Source of the DNA: Nitrospira defluvii
Lineage (GTDB): Bacteria; Nitrospirota; Nitrospiria; Nitrospirales; Nitrospiraceae
Direction: 5' to 3'
DNA: 64,000 bases
Assembly: GCA_000196815.1 (NCBI GenBank)
Contig: FP929003.1
Location: 3,185,501 to 3,249,500 of the forward strand
Shown here: positions 18,124 to 27,153 of the stretch, in pieces
How positions within the stretch are numbered: the first letter of the stretch is position 1
How the letters are laid out: each line of letters starts with the position of its first letter
Translations under genes and position numbers: made by a program
The notes under the pieces: generated by a model
Told to the model about the DNA's origin: nothing
Seen by the model: only the letters and a program-made list of their open reading frames with translations
Database searches by the model: none

Positions 18124-19266
18124 ATGGCCGGCAAACATAAGAGCTGGATTCTTCCAGGCATCGTCGGATTGACGTGCGGCCTCTTTGCGCTCGATCTGTT
18201 CATGCCACTCGGGGTCGCCATCGGTGCGCTCTACGCCGGAATCGTGCTGCTGGCCTCATTCTCCCCGAACCCGCGACTTCCACTGCTCACCGCCGCCTGC
18301 GCCACCGGGCTGCTCATCGTCGGGGCCGTGGCGGGGCCTCGCCTGAGCAGCATTCCGCTGTGGGTAGGAGTCACCAATGCCTCTCTGGGTCTCGTCGTCG
18401 TCTGGATCTCGGCCATGCTGCTGCGACAACGGCATCATGCGGAGACTCGACTCCGTCAGGCGAAGGACGAACTTGAAGCGCGCGTCGCCGCCCGCACCAG
18501 GGAACTGGCCGACGTAAACCGCACCCTGCTGCATGAAATTTCTGAACACGTCGAGACGGAGGAGTCCCTGCGCGCCAGCGAACACGATCTCGCCACCAGC
18601 CGGCAGGAGTTGCGGGACCTGGCGGCCCGTCTCCTCACGGCCCAGGAGGAGGAACGCCGGCGCATCTCCAGGGATCTCCATGACGACATCAACCAGCGAC
18701 TGGCCATGCTGGTCGTCCAAGCCGAGTCGCTGGAGAGCAGCCTCCCCCCCTCGGCGGGCGACTGCAGCAAAGAGCTACGCTCGATCCAGGACCGGCTCAC
18801 CGAGCTGTCGGACGACGTGCGCCATCTGGCCTATCAGTTTCATCCGTCCATTCTGGACGACCTGGGACTGACCGTTGCCTTGCAGCGCCTGGTCGATGAA
18901 TGCGCGGCACGCGCGAATCTTCAAGGCACGTTCGACGTGTCGCCGTCGCCGCCGACCGTGCCGCAAACCGTTGCCACCTGTCTCTACCGCATCGCCCAGG
19001 AGAGTCTGGCGAATGTGATGAAACATGCGAGGGCGAATAAGGTGATCGTTTCCCTCACTTCGACAGCCGATGCCATCACGCTCACCGTGCAGGATGACGG
19101 AGTCGGGTTTGACACCCAGCAACTGGCGAACGGCCATCGCGGTCTCGGTCTGATCAGCATGGCGGAGCGCCTCCGCCTGGTCCGCGGCACCGTCACCATT
19201 GATTCGATCCCTCACCAGGGCACACGCCTCTCTATCAAAGTTCCGCACGCGGAGGTTCCCGTATGA
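18124..19266 (+). CDS. NarX/DegS-type sensor histidine kinase (HisKA_3)
   Basis: The 380-residue kinase starts with three to four hydrophobic spans (residues ~8-100) lacking a large periplasmic loop, then a coiled-coil (QAKDELEARVAARTRELADVN), HisKA_3 with His186 in RRISRDLHDDINQRL, and an HATPase domain (NVMKHARANKV, VQDDGVGFD, GLGLISMAERL). This class pairs with NarL-type regulators, and such a gene overlaps its last four bases. The membrane-embedded input module suggests sensing a membrane or lipophilic signal rather than a periplasmic ligand; this is inference. Confidence 0.9.
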   Translation: MAGKHKSWILPGIVGLTCGLFALDLFMPLGVAIGALYAGIVLLASFSPNPRLPLLTAACATGLLIVGAVAGPRLSSIPLWVGVTNASLGLVVVWISAMLLRQRHHAETRLRQAKDELEARVAARTRELADVNRTLLHEISEHVETEESLRASEHDLATSRQELRDLAARLLTAQEEERRRISRDLHDDINQRLAMLVVQAESLESSLPPSAGDCSKELRSIQDRLTELSDDVRHLAYQFHPSILDDLGLTVALQRLVDECAARANLQGTFDVSPSPPTVPQTVATCLYRIAQESLANVMKHARANKVIVSLTSTADAITLTVQDDGVGFDTQQLANGHRGLGLISMAERLRLVRGTVTIDSIPHQGTRLSIKVPHAEVPV

Positions 19267-19907
19267 CCACACCCCCTCGAGTGTTACTAGCCGACGACCA
19301 TACGCTGGTGCTGGAAGGATTTCGGCGAATTGTGGAACAACGTTGTGAGGTGGTGGGGGCGGTCGAAGACGGCCGCGCGCTCCTCGACGCGGCCACGCGG
19401 CTGCGTCCCGATCTGATCCTGCTGGATATCTCCATGCCGTTATTAAATGGAGTCGATGCCGCGCGCCAACTAAAGAAACTGCTGCCTGATGTGAAACTCA
19501 TCTTCGTCACCATGCATGCGGACCCGGCCTATGTGAGCGAGGCCTTCAAGGCCGGGGCATCAGCCTACCTGCTCAAACGGTCCGCGGCCAGAGAACTGGA
19601 GCAAGCCATCGATTCCGTTTTGAAGGGACAGTATTTCGTCACCTCCCTGCTGACGAAAGATCTGGTCACGACCCTCTCCGCAGGGCAGGTCGGCCTGTTT
19701 GCGCAACGGCAGGAACTGACGCCGCGCCAGCGGGAAGTGCTGCAGCTCATTGCCGAGGGACGCACCATCAAGGAAATTGCCTCGCTGCTGAATATCTCGC
19801 CGAAAACCGTGGAGTTTCACAAAGCCCAGATCATCTTTCATCTCAACCTCCGCACCACCGCAGAACTGACGAAATACGCGCTTGCGCACGGGCTGACATC
19901 GGCCTAG
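19263..19907 (+). CDS. NarL/LuxR-family response regulator
   Basis: The 214-residue regulator has a receiver domain (D11/D12, phospho-acceptor Asp55 in LLDISMPLLNG, Lys near 105 in YLLKRSA) and a GerE-type helix-turn-helix (LTPRQREVLQLIAEGRTIKEIASLLNIS, KTVEFHKAQI). The ATG overlaps the TGA of the preceding kinase gene (ATGA), the usual sign of a coupled two-component pair. Target genes are unknown; the downstream metal-efflux operon begins 900 bases later and is one candidate. Confidence 0.92.
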   Translation: MTTPPRVLLADDHTLVLEGFRRIVEQRCEVVGAVEDGRALLDAATRLRPDLILLDISMPLLNGVDAARQLKKLLPDVKLIFVTMHADPAYVSEAFKAGASAYLLKRSAARELEQAIDSVLKGQYFVTSLLTKDLVTTLSAGQVGLFAQRQELTPRQREVLQLIAEGRTIKEIASLLNISPKTVEFHKAQIIFHLNLRTTAELTKYALAHGLTSA

Positions 19908-20149
19908 CCCGCATTATTCATGAGCACTTCTGCTGCAATCGCCGATTCACTGCTACGACGGGCCTTCGGCCGGCGGGCTAGCCGCGATGAAATCGGCCTC
20001 GGGACATTTCACCCTCGACCTAGGATATCGCCTAGTTGCCTCTCTTCTTTGCGTTCGTTACCCTACACCCATGGGTTTGGATGTCTCCTTGCCCATCCTT
20101 CTCGTTGGCTCGGTACGGTCGAGGGAGGTCCGGACGATTGGAGTCTGCA

Positions 20150-20347
20150 CGGACACAATGTCAAGTTTGCTGGCGCGTAGAGGACACCAGCACCGACGGA
20201 AGTTCCTGTGCGGTGTGGTTGGACTTGCAGACGTTCATGAACACTTACGATGTGACATCGCGTGGCCCCAGCTTTTCCGAAGGGTATTGCCCCCAGTGCA
20301 CCACTTCGTATCGCCGACTCACAGAAGAACATCTCTACGACGCGTAA
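20150..20347 (+). pseudogene. possible remnant of a signalling-protein C-terminus (CxxC...FSxGxCPxC module)
   Basis: One frame reads QCQVCWRVEDTSTDGSSC, WLDLQTFMNTYD, then FSEGYCPQCTTSYRRL to a TAA at 20345-20347. This resembles the short zinc-ribbon-like tail found after PAS or receiver domains (IC-x2-CK...W..L..Y...FSHGICPDC). No sensible N-terminal domain precedes it, and the surrounding ~890 bases (19908-20803) between the NarL-type regulator and the efflux operon are otherwise without a convincing gene. The residue match is suggestive only. Confidence 0.3.
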
Positions 20348-20803
20348 CCACTCCATACAGGGCACGACCAGGCGCTGATCCCGCGCGGGTGAGCCACAGA
20401 CGGATTGTCGTCCGGTCGTTACAAAACATCCGACCACTGCAATCTCCAAGAGAGCGACAACGGATCGGTCACAGAGGAATGCTCGCAACCAGATGCATCC
20501 GACCAAATACTCGACGTACTCGCCAGGCCGGCTCCATCGAACCGCACAGTGCTGGACTCGCTTCATCGCAAGTCATTGGGAGACCCCTCCTACACCACAC
20601 AGACTGTACTCTCACTGGAATCACCGGCCTGGCTTCCATCCTTGCCCTCTCCGTACTGTAGCTCGCGACACAGGCTCTGGGGCGCTTGATCGACTTCGCT
20701 CCGGGAAGGTGCTACGTTGTTTGGAGCAGGACAACAGACATCGCGCGGTCGTGACGCACCGTTCAGTGACGGGGACAGTTCTGCGGAGGAAGGAAGTGCG
20801 AGG

Positions 20804-22246
20804 ATGAACTACGCAGATCGACGCGGACCGATTCAGGCGCCGCAGCAGCACTCAGAGGCCGGAGACGGCCGGGTATGTGGGCCACAACTCAGCGCGGTCT
20901 CCCTTCCGCAACGATCCACGCCATGGAGCGAACGACCGAGGCCGGCGATCAGACCCGACGGGGCCGTCGCCGTCGCGCTCCTTGCGTGTCTATTCGTCGT
21001 GCTCTTGAGTCCGGCCGCCAGCCTTGCCGGCGACCGGGCGAGCGTGCCGCCCGCGGGATCGTCGGATCCGGTCTATTCGCTGGAGGCCGTGCTGAATTTC
21101 GCGTTGACGCGGAATCCCACGGTTGCCAGCGCGGAGGGCACCATCGATCAGAACCGTGGACAGCAGGTGGCCGCGTACACCTACCTCAACCCTTCGGTCA
21201 GCGCCAACAGCGGCGTCGGCAGGATGCGCGACCTGGGGCTCTTCGATCCGGCGGTGCGTGAGCGGGTCACGGAATTCAATCTGAGCGTCGGACAGCCGAT
21301 CGAGTGGCCGTCCAAGCGCGCGGCCCGCCAGCGTGCCAGTGAAGCCGGCGTCGCCGCCGCCTCTGCCGGACTGGCGGAAACCCAGCTGAATTTAGTCGCC
21401 GACGTCAAGGTCGCCTTTTACGACCTTCTCCTGGCTCAACGCGCGCTGATCCTCGCACAGCAGAATCTGGCCACCGTGGAGGATGTCGATAAGGCGGTAC
21501 GGACCAGGGTACGCCTGGGAGAGAGTCCGCAGTTCGAAGCGATCCGCTCCGGAGTGGAAGTGTTGAAAGCCAATCAGTCGCTGACCAGAGCGGCCAATCG
21601 AGTGCGGGTCAATCGAGTGATGCTCGACACCCTGACGGCCGGTTCACTCGGCCCCACGTACGCCATCGACGGGCAACTCCACCGTGTGGGCCCGGGATTC
21701 GGCATCGACATTCTGACCGAACGCGCGCTCACCCAACATCCGACGATCGTGCGCCTGCGCAAGTCGGTCGAACAGGCCGACCATAGCCTGGAATTCGAAC
21801 GTCAGGCCCGTGTGCCCAATATCACGATCGGAGGCAGCTACTGGCGGGAAATCGGTCGAGAAGCCTTCACCGGCGGCGTCACATTCCCCACCCCCGTCTG
21901 GGATCGACGGCAGGGCGAAATCATCTCGGCCTTCGGAAGTAAACGCAAAGGCGAAGCTGAATTTCTTCGTGCGCGAAATGAATTGATCCGAAACGTCAGC
22001 CAGCATTTCCAGGATGCGAAAACGACTGCGGACATGATCGAGGTCTATGAAAAGGGTCTTTTGAAACAGGCCGATGAAGCGCTGCGGATCGCGAAGTTCA
22101 GCTTCCAGCAGGGGGCCTCCAGCCTCATCGAAGTGCTCGACGCCCAACGGGTGCAGCGTCAGATTTTGCTGGACTATGCCCAGGCCCAGTTCGATCTTTC
22201 CATGTCACTCGCGCTCCTGGAACGCGCCGTGGGAGGCGCTCTGTAA
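20804..22246 (+). CDS. outer-membrane efflux protein, CzcC/CusC (TolC) family
   Basis: The 480-residue protein would be the outer-membrane duct of an RND metal/cation pump. After an unusually long hydrophilic N-terminus (~50 residues) comes a signal-like hydrophobic segment (VAVALLACLFVVLLSPAASLAG), then two OEP repeats: YSLEAVLNFALTRNPTVASAEGTIDQNRGQ and ITIGGSYWREIGREAFTGGVTFPTPVWDRRQGEI. ATG 20804 has a GGAGGAAGGA ribosome site and is preferred over a longer frame from 20717; an even later start nearer the leader is possible. Its TAA shares a base with the ATG of the adaptor gene. Confidence 0.85.
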   Translation: MNYADRRGPIQAPQQHSEAGDGRVCGPQLSAVSLPQRSTPWSERPRPAIRPDGAVAVALLACLFVVLLSPAASLAGDRASVPPAGSSDPVYSLEAVLNFALTRNPTVASAEGTIDQNRGQQVAAYTYLNPSVSANSGVGRMRDLGLFDPAVRERVTEFNLSVGQPIEWPSKRAARQRASEAGVAAASAGLAETQLNLVADVKVAFYDLLLAQRALILAQQNLATVEDVDKAVRTRVRLGESPQFEAIRSGVEVLKANQSLTRAANRVRVNRVMLDTLTAGSLGPTYAIDGQLHRVGPGFGIDILTERALTQHPTIVRLRKSVEQADHSLEFERQARVPNITIGGSYWREIGREAFTGGVTFPTPVWDRRQGEIISAFGSKRKGEAEFLRARNELIRNVSQHFQDAKTTADMIEVYEKGLLKQADEALRIAKFSFQQGASSLIEVLDAQRVQRQILLDYAQAQFDLSMSLALLERAVGGAL

Positions 22247-23478
22247 TGAAACCAGTCCTTCAACACTTCAGCGCACCCCGGTTCCGCGCCGGCGTCTATT
22301 CTCCACGATTGGCCGTGACATTGCTGCTCAGCGCATTGTCCCTGCCACTCCTCTCCGGATGCGAAGGCCCGCCCCCCAACGCCACGGGGGCCAATCCGCC
22401 CGCCGCTGCGACCGAGAGCGGCCTGGTCCGGCTGACAGCCGACAAAATCAAATCGGCCGGCATCGAAGTGCAGCCGCTGACGCGCGGAGAGTTTCGCACC
22501 TTTCGCGATTTTCCCGGCACCATCGAACCGAATGAGCATGCCTTGGCTGAAATCACCACCCTGGTCCGCGGGCGGGTCATCGACGTCTATGCCGACCTGG
22601 GCCGCGAGGTCAAAGGCGGCACCTTGCTGGCCCTGCTCTACAGCAGCGAACTGGGTATGGCCCAGTCGGCCTACCTCAAGGCGACCGCCAAACTGAACGT
22701 CGCCGATCGAGCCTTCCGGCGGGCAGAGTTGCTCCTGAAAGAAAAGGTCATCGGTGTGGCTGAATTGCAACGCCGCGAGGGGGAAATGATCAGTCTTCGC
22801 GCCGAGCAACGGGAAACGCGTGACCGCCTTCTGATCCTGGGACTCACCGACGAGGATTTGCGAAATTTGGATCGCAATCACACCATCCGTTCACACGTCC
22901 CGGTGGTCGCTCCCTTCGACGGCCGGATCATCGCCCGGAATCTGACCAAGGGCGAGGTCGTGGAAACCACGGAAAAACTGTTTGTCGTCGCCGACCTCTC
23001 GGAGGTCTGGGTGACCGCGAAAATTCCCGAAAAGGATATTCCGTACATTCAGGCCGACCTGGAGGGAGATGGTCAGGCCGTGGAAGTGCACGTGACCGCC
23101 TATCCGGGGCAGATTTTTCAGGGTCGGATCACGTATGTCGGAGACGTACTCGATCCGGCCACCCGCACCATGCGGCTGCGACTCGAACTGTCCAACCCCG
23201 AACGCAAGCTGAAACCCTCGATGTATGCCACGGTCCGCGTGTATTCAGAACCGCAACCGGAGACACTCCTGATTCCCGAAACGGCCGTGCAGCGCGACCG
23301 TGACCGCCAATTCGTTTTTGTCCAACGTGAACCGGGGGTCTTCGAAGTCCGCGACGTCCAGTTGGGGGAATCCAACGGCAAGCAGGTCAAGGTCTTCGGA
23401 GGGGTCCAGGAACAGGAGGCCGTCGTGGTGAAGGGCTCCTACGTCCTCAAATCCGAATTGTTCGGCTCCCAGATCTGA
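22246..23478 (+). CDS. RND efflux membrane fusion lipoprotein, CzcB/CusB family
   Basis: This 410-residue periplasmic adaptor has a leader ending in a lipobox LLSGC (Cys39). It shows the HlyD-like N-strand (EITTLVRGRVIDVYADLGREVKGGTLLALLYSSELG), coiled-coil, the matching strand (VPVVAPFDGRIIARNLTKGEVV) and beta-barrel (TAYPGQIFQGRITYVGDVLDPATRTM). It connects the RND pump to the TolC-like channel encoded on either side. The start overlaps the previous stop (TAATG). No His-rich metal-binding tail is visible, so the substrate metal cannot be read from this subunit. Confidence 0.9.
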   Translation: MKPVLQHFSAPRFRAGVYSPRLAVTLLLSALSLPLLSGCEGPPPNATGANPPAAATESGLVRLTADKIKSAGIEVQPLTRGEFRTFRDFPGTIEPNEHALAEITTLVRGRVIDVYADLGREVKGGTLLALLYSSELGMAQSAYLKATAKLNVADRAFRRAELLLKEKVIGVAELQRREGEMISLRAEQRETRDRLLILGLTDEDLRNLDRNHTIRSHVPVVAPFDGRIIARNLTKGEVVETTEKLFVVADLSEVWVTAKIPEKDIPYIQADLEGDGQAVEVHVTAYPGQIFQGRITYVGDVLDPATRTMRLRLELSNPERKLKPSMYATVRVYSEPQPETLLIPETAVQRDRDRQFVFVQREPGVFEVRDVQLGESNGKQVKVFGGVQEQEAVVVKGSYVLKSELFGSQI

Positions 23479-23482
23479 TTGC

Positions 23483-26400
23483 ATGTTATCGTCGCTGCTG
23501 CAAATGTCTCTCCGCCAACGTGTCCTGGTGGTCGTCCTGGCCCTGGCGCTGGCCCTCGGAGGGATCTACTCGTTCCAAACCATTCCCATCGACGCCTTCC
23601 CCGATGTCACGACGGTCCTGGTCCAGGTCGTGACGAAAACGCCCGGGCTTTCTCCCGAAGAAATCGAACGGTTCGTGACGTTTCCCCTCGAACTCCAATT
23701 GACCGGCTCACCCGGACTGGTCGAGGTGCGTTCGCTGTCCAAGGTCGGCCTTTCCATGATCGACGTGATCTTCGAAGATACGGTCGATATTTACCTGGCG
23801 CGCCAGGTGGTGCTCGAACGCATTCTCGAAGTCCAGGATCAGCTGCCGCCCGGCTCGCTGTCCCAGTTGGTCCCCAATACCACCGGGCTGGGTGAAGTCT
23901 TTCAATATTTCTTGAAAGGTCCTCAGGACGACACGGCGGGCGCTCAGCTCTCCGAGTCCGAGCTGATGAACCGGCGCACCCTCCAGGACTGGCTGATCCG
24001 CCCGTTGCTCAAGGGACTTCCGGATGTCGTGGACGTGAATTCCCTGGGAGGGTTTGTCAAAGAGTTCCAGGTCATGGTCGAGCCGGGACTGCTGCGAAAA
24101 TACAACCTCGCCCTCCACGATGTGTTCCGTGCGGTCGAACAGAACAATGCCAACGCCGGCGGGAACATTCTGGAAAAGAACGCCGAGCGCTTTATCGTGC
24201 GGGGAGTCGGTCTCATCAAAACCCTCGCGGATATCGAACAAATCGTCGTGAAAGAAGAGGGCGGCACCCCGGTCTATGTGCGGGACGTGGCCGAGGTTCG
24301 CGTGGGGCACGCCATCCGCCACGGCGCGGCCGTCATCAACGGCAAACATGAAGCGGTCACCGGGATCGTGCTGATGCTCCGCGGCGGCAATGCCCGTGAA
24401 GTCGTCCAGGCGGTCAAAACCAAAATCGACGACATTCACCAGCACAAGCTGCTCCCCGGCGGACTCCGCATCGTCCCATTTTACGACCGAATCGAACTGA
24501 TCACCTCCGCCTTGAACACCGTCTATAAAGCCCTGTTCGAAGGCGTGGTGCTGGTAGTCGTGGTCCTCTTTCTCTTCCTCGGCAACGTCCGCAGCGCCCT
24601 CATCGTCACCGCCACCTTGATTCTCACCCCACTGGCCACCTTTATCGTCATGGATCGGGTCGGGTTGACCGCGAATTTGATGTCGCTGGGCGGGTTGGTC
24701 ATCGCGATCGGCATGATGGTGGACGGCTCCGTGGTGGTAGTGGAAAACGTCTATCGCCATCTCTCCGAACACCGTGGCTCCTCGACCGGCAAGACCGCCT
24801 TGATTCTGCAGGCAGCCATGGAAGTCGGCCAGCCGGTCGTTTTCGGCATCCTGATTATCATCATCGTCTTTTTTCCGATCCTTTCCCTGCAAGGCATGGA
24901 AGGGAAGATGTTTCAGCCCCTGGCCTATACCATCATCATTGCCCTGCTGATCTCCCTCTTGCTGTCGCTGACCCTGTCGCCCGTGCTCTGCTCCCTAGTC
25001 CTCAAGGATCCCAAGGAGGAAGACACCTTTCTCCTGCGCTGGGTCAAGCGTGGCTACCTGCCGACGCTCCAATGGGCGCTCGGCCATCGCACCGCCGTGC
25101 TCGCGCTCGCGCTCGGCCTGCTCGCCGGCAGCCTGGCGCTGTTTCCCTTTCTGGGAGGCGAGTTCATTCCCATCTTGAACGAAGGGTCGGTCACGCCTCA
25201 AACGATCCGGCTTCCCGGCATCTCTCTGGAAAAATCGATTGAGATCGAGAAGGAAATGCAGCGGGCGGTGCTGGAGTTTCCGGAAGCCCGCATGGTGGTC
25301 TCGAAAATCGGCCGGACTGAACTGGGCAACGATCCCCAGGAGCCGAATGCAAGCGATCCCGTGGTGTCGCTCGCCCCGATGGATCAGTGGACAACCGCCT
25401 CGACCAAATCGCAACTCGATGACGCGATCCGCCGCCGGTTGCAACAGATTCCGGGCGCCAACTTCCTCATCAGCCAGCCGATTCAACAGCGGGTCGATGA
25501 GCTGGTCTCAGGAGTGCGTTCGGAAGCCACCGTCAAGGTCATCGGCGAAGACCTGGACATTCTGCGCAGCACGGCGGAAAAAATTCAGGGCATCATGAAC
25601 GGCATTCAAGGGGTCAAGGACGTGCGTGTGGAGCAACTCTTCGGACAGTCGTACCTGACCATCGATATCGATCGCGGCAAGATCGCCCGCCACGGTATCA
25701 ATGTCGCTCAGGTCCGGGAAATCATTACGACCGCCATCGGCGCCGACGCCGCCACCCGCGTGTACGAGGGTCAGCGCCGCTTCGACCTCATCCTGCGTTA
25801 TCCAGAGCCATATCGCGACAGCGTCGACACCATCAGCAACATCCTCCTGACCACCGCGGCCGGCGCGTTGATCCCGCTGGGAGACATCGCCAAGGTGGAA
25901 CTGCGCGAAGGCCCCGCACTGATCAGCCGCGAAGGCCTGCAGCGTCGGATCTATGTCGGCTTCAATACGTTCGGCCGCGACATTGAAAGCATCGTGCATG
26001 AGGCCCAGACGAAAATCGACCGGCAGGTGCAGCTGCCGACCGGGTACCGGCTGCTCTGGGGCGGTTCGTTTGAAAACATGCAGCGGGCGATGGCTCGCTT
26101 GAAAATCATTGTCCCGATCACCATCGGCGTCATTTTTCTCATTCTCTTTTCGTCGTTCAACTCGTTGCGTCACGCCGCGTTGATTATTTTGAACCTGCCC
26201 TTTGCCCTGATCGGCGGTATCGCCGCCCTGTGGCTGACAGGCGAGTATCTCAGCGTGCCGGCCTCCGTCGGGTTCATCAACCTCTTCGGAGTCGCCGTGC
26301 TCAACGGCATCGTCCTGGTCTCGTACATCAACAAACTTCGCGACGAAGGCATGAATCAGGGGGAGGCGGTCGTCACCGGTTGCACACTCCGATTGCGCCC

Positions 26401-26614
26401 CGTGCTGATGACGGCGGTCGTTGCGTTGCTCGGGCTGCTTCCATTGGCGCTCTCTCACGGCATCGGATCGGAGGTGCAGCGGCCGCTGGCGATCGTGGTG
26501 ATCGGTGGGCTGGTCAGTTCCACCCTCCTGACCTTGATCGTGCTGCCGGTGCTGTATCAGTGGTTCGACCGACCGGATAAACCGGCAGCGCTCGAAGAGG
26601 AACCCGCCCGCTGA
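23483..26614 (+). CDS. heavy-metal/cation efflux RND pump, CzcA/CusA family
   Basis: The 1043-residue inner-membrane proton antiporter has 12 spans and two large periplasmic loops (first loop IPIDAFPDVTTVLVQVVTKTPG; second GGEFIPILNEGSVTPQTIRLPG). Family phrases are SLSKVGLSMIDVIFEDTVDIYLARQ and the fourth span SLGGLVIAIGMMVDGSVVVVEN. That span lacks the DFG-x3-DG signature of Zn/Co/Ni exporters and resembles the AIGxMVD type more common among Cu/Ag-type pumps, but is not identical, so the substrate is uncertain. It begins five bases after the adaptor gene and closes a cba-ordered operon. Confidence 0.92.
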   Translation: MLSSLLQMSLRQRVLVVVLALALALGGIYSFQTIPIDAFPDVTTVLVQVVTKTPGLSPEEIERFVTFPLELQLTGSPGLVEVRSLSKVGLSMIDVIFEDTVDIYLARQVVLERILEVQDQLPPGSLSQLVPNTTGLGEVFQYFLKGPQDDTAGAQLSESELMNRRTLQDWLIRPLLKGLPDVVDVNSLGGFVKEFQVMVEPGLLRKYNLALHDVFRAVEQNNANAGGNILEKNAERFIVRGVGLIKTLADIEQIVVKEEGGTPVYVRDVAEVRVGHAIRHGAAVINGKHEAVTGIVLMLRGGNAREVVQAVKTKIDDIHQHKLLPGGLRIVPFYDRIELITSALNTVYKALFEGVVLVVVVLFLFLGNVRSALIVTATLILTPLATFIVMDRVGLTANLMSLGGLVIAIGMMVDGSVVVVENVYRHLSEHRGSSTGKTALILQAAMEVGQPVVFGILIIIIVFFPILSLQGMEGKMFQPLAYTIIIALLISLLLSLTLSPVLCSLVLKDPKEEDTFLLRWVKRGYLPTLQWALGHRTAVLALALGLLAGSLALFPFLGGEFIPILNEGSVTPQTIRLPGISLEKSIEIEKEMQRAVLEFPEARMVVSKIGRTELGNDPQEPNASDPVVSLAPMDQWTTASTKSQLDDAIRRRLQQIPGANFLISQPIQQRVDELVSGVRSEATVKVIGEDLDILRSTAEKIQGIMNGIQGVKDVRVEQLFGQSYLTIDIDRGKIARHGINVAQVREIITTAIGADAATRVYEGQRRFDLILRYPEPYRDSVDTISNILLTTAAGALIPLGDIAKVELREGPALISREGLQRRIYVGFNTFGRDIESIVHEAQTKIDRQVQLPTGYRLLWGGSFENMQRAMARLKIIVPITIGVIFLILFSSFNSLRHAALIILNLPFALIGGIAALWLTGEYLSVPASVGFINLFGVAVLNGIVLVSYINKLRDEGMNQGEAVVTGCTLRLRPVLMTAVVALLGLLPLALSHGIGSEVQRPLAIVVIGGLVSSTLLTLIVLPVLYQWFDRPDKPAALEEEPAR

Positions 26615-26797
26615 CGACTTTCCCTGTGATGAGAATGCGCATCCCGTATTCCATTCAGTCGCCCCGCTCGATGTCCCTAGTGATCTGCCGAGGTTACCCG
26701 GAAGAGATGATCGTGTTATCTCTATGCCGGAACTGTTTCCATGTTGTGATGTTCCCTCTCCCGGTCACACGTCACGAAGGTTGATGCAAGCAAAACT

Positions 26798-27112
26798 ATG
26801 GCGTGGACGTTACTCTGTGTCGCCGGACTCTTTGAAATCTGTTGGGCCATCGGGTTGAAGTACACCGAAGGATTTACCCGGCCGTGGCCCACAGTGGGAA
26901 CATTGGTTGCCATGGCGGCGAGCTTCGGCTGCCTGGCGCAAGCCTTGAAAACAATCCCCGTGGGAACGGGGTATGCGGTGTGGACAGGTATCGGCGCGGC
27001 AGGCACCGCCGTGCTCGGCATGGTTCTCTTCGCAGAAACTGCCTCGACTATCAAAGTGCTCTCGTTGCTCTGCATCGTACTCGGCATCATCGGACTCAGA
27101 AGCACTTCCTGA
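26798..27112 (+). CDS. gdx: guanidinium exporter, SugE/Gdx subfamily of SMR
   Basis: A 104-residue four-span small multidrug resistance protein. The essential acidic residue Glu13 (CVAGLFEICWAIGLKYT) and the Gdx signature GFTRPWPT separate it from EmrE-type drug exporters; Gdx proteins exchange guanidinium for protons. The 183-base leader was checked for guanidine riboswitches: I found no ykkC core, no pair of ACGR-loop hairpins and no guanidine-III pseudoknot. It sits between the RND operon and chaA on the same strand. Function is well supported by family. Confidence 0.88.
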   Translation: MAWTLLCVAGLFEICWAIGLKYTEGFTRPWPTVGTLVAMAASFGCLAQALKTIPVGTGYAVWTGIGAAGTAVLGMVLFAETASTIKVLSLLCIVLGIIGLRSTS

Positions 27113-27153
27113 GCGGGCCGGCAGCGATGTTCATGGGCGGATTCACGTAGACC

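Noticed and set aside
20063-20566. Minus-strand 167-codon frame in the gap before the efflux operon
   Set aside because: No ribosome site, no domain and atypical composition. The plus-strand zinc-ribbon-like remnant is the only interpretable content here.
26615-26797. Guanidine riboswitch in the leader of gdx
   Set aside because: Expected from the gene, but I found neither the ykkC core sequences, nor two ACGR-loop hairpins, nor a guanidine-III pseudoknot. A covariance-model search (Infernal) would settle it.
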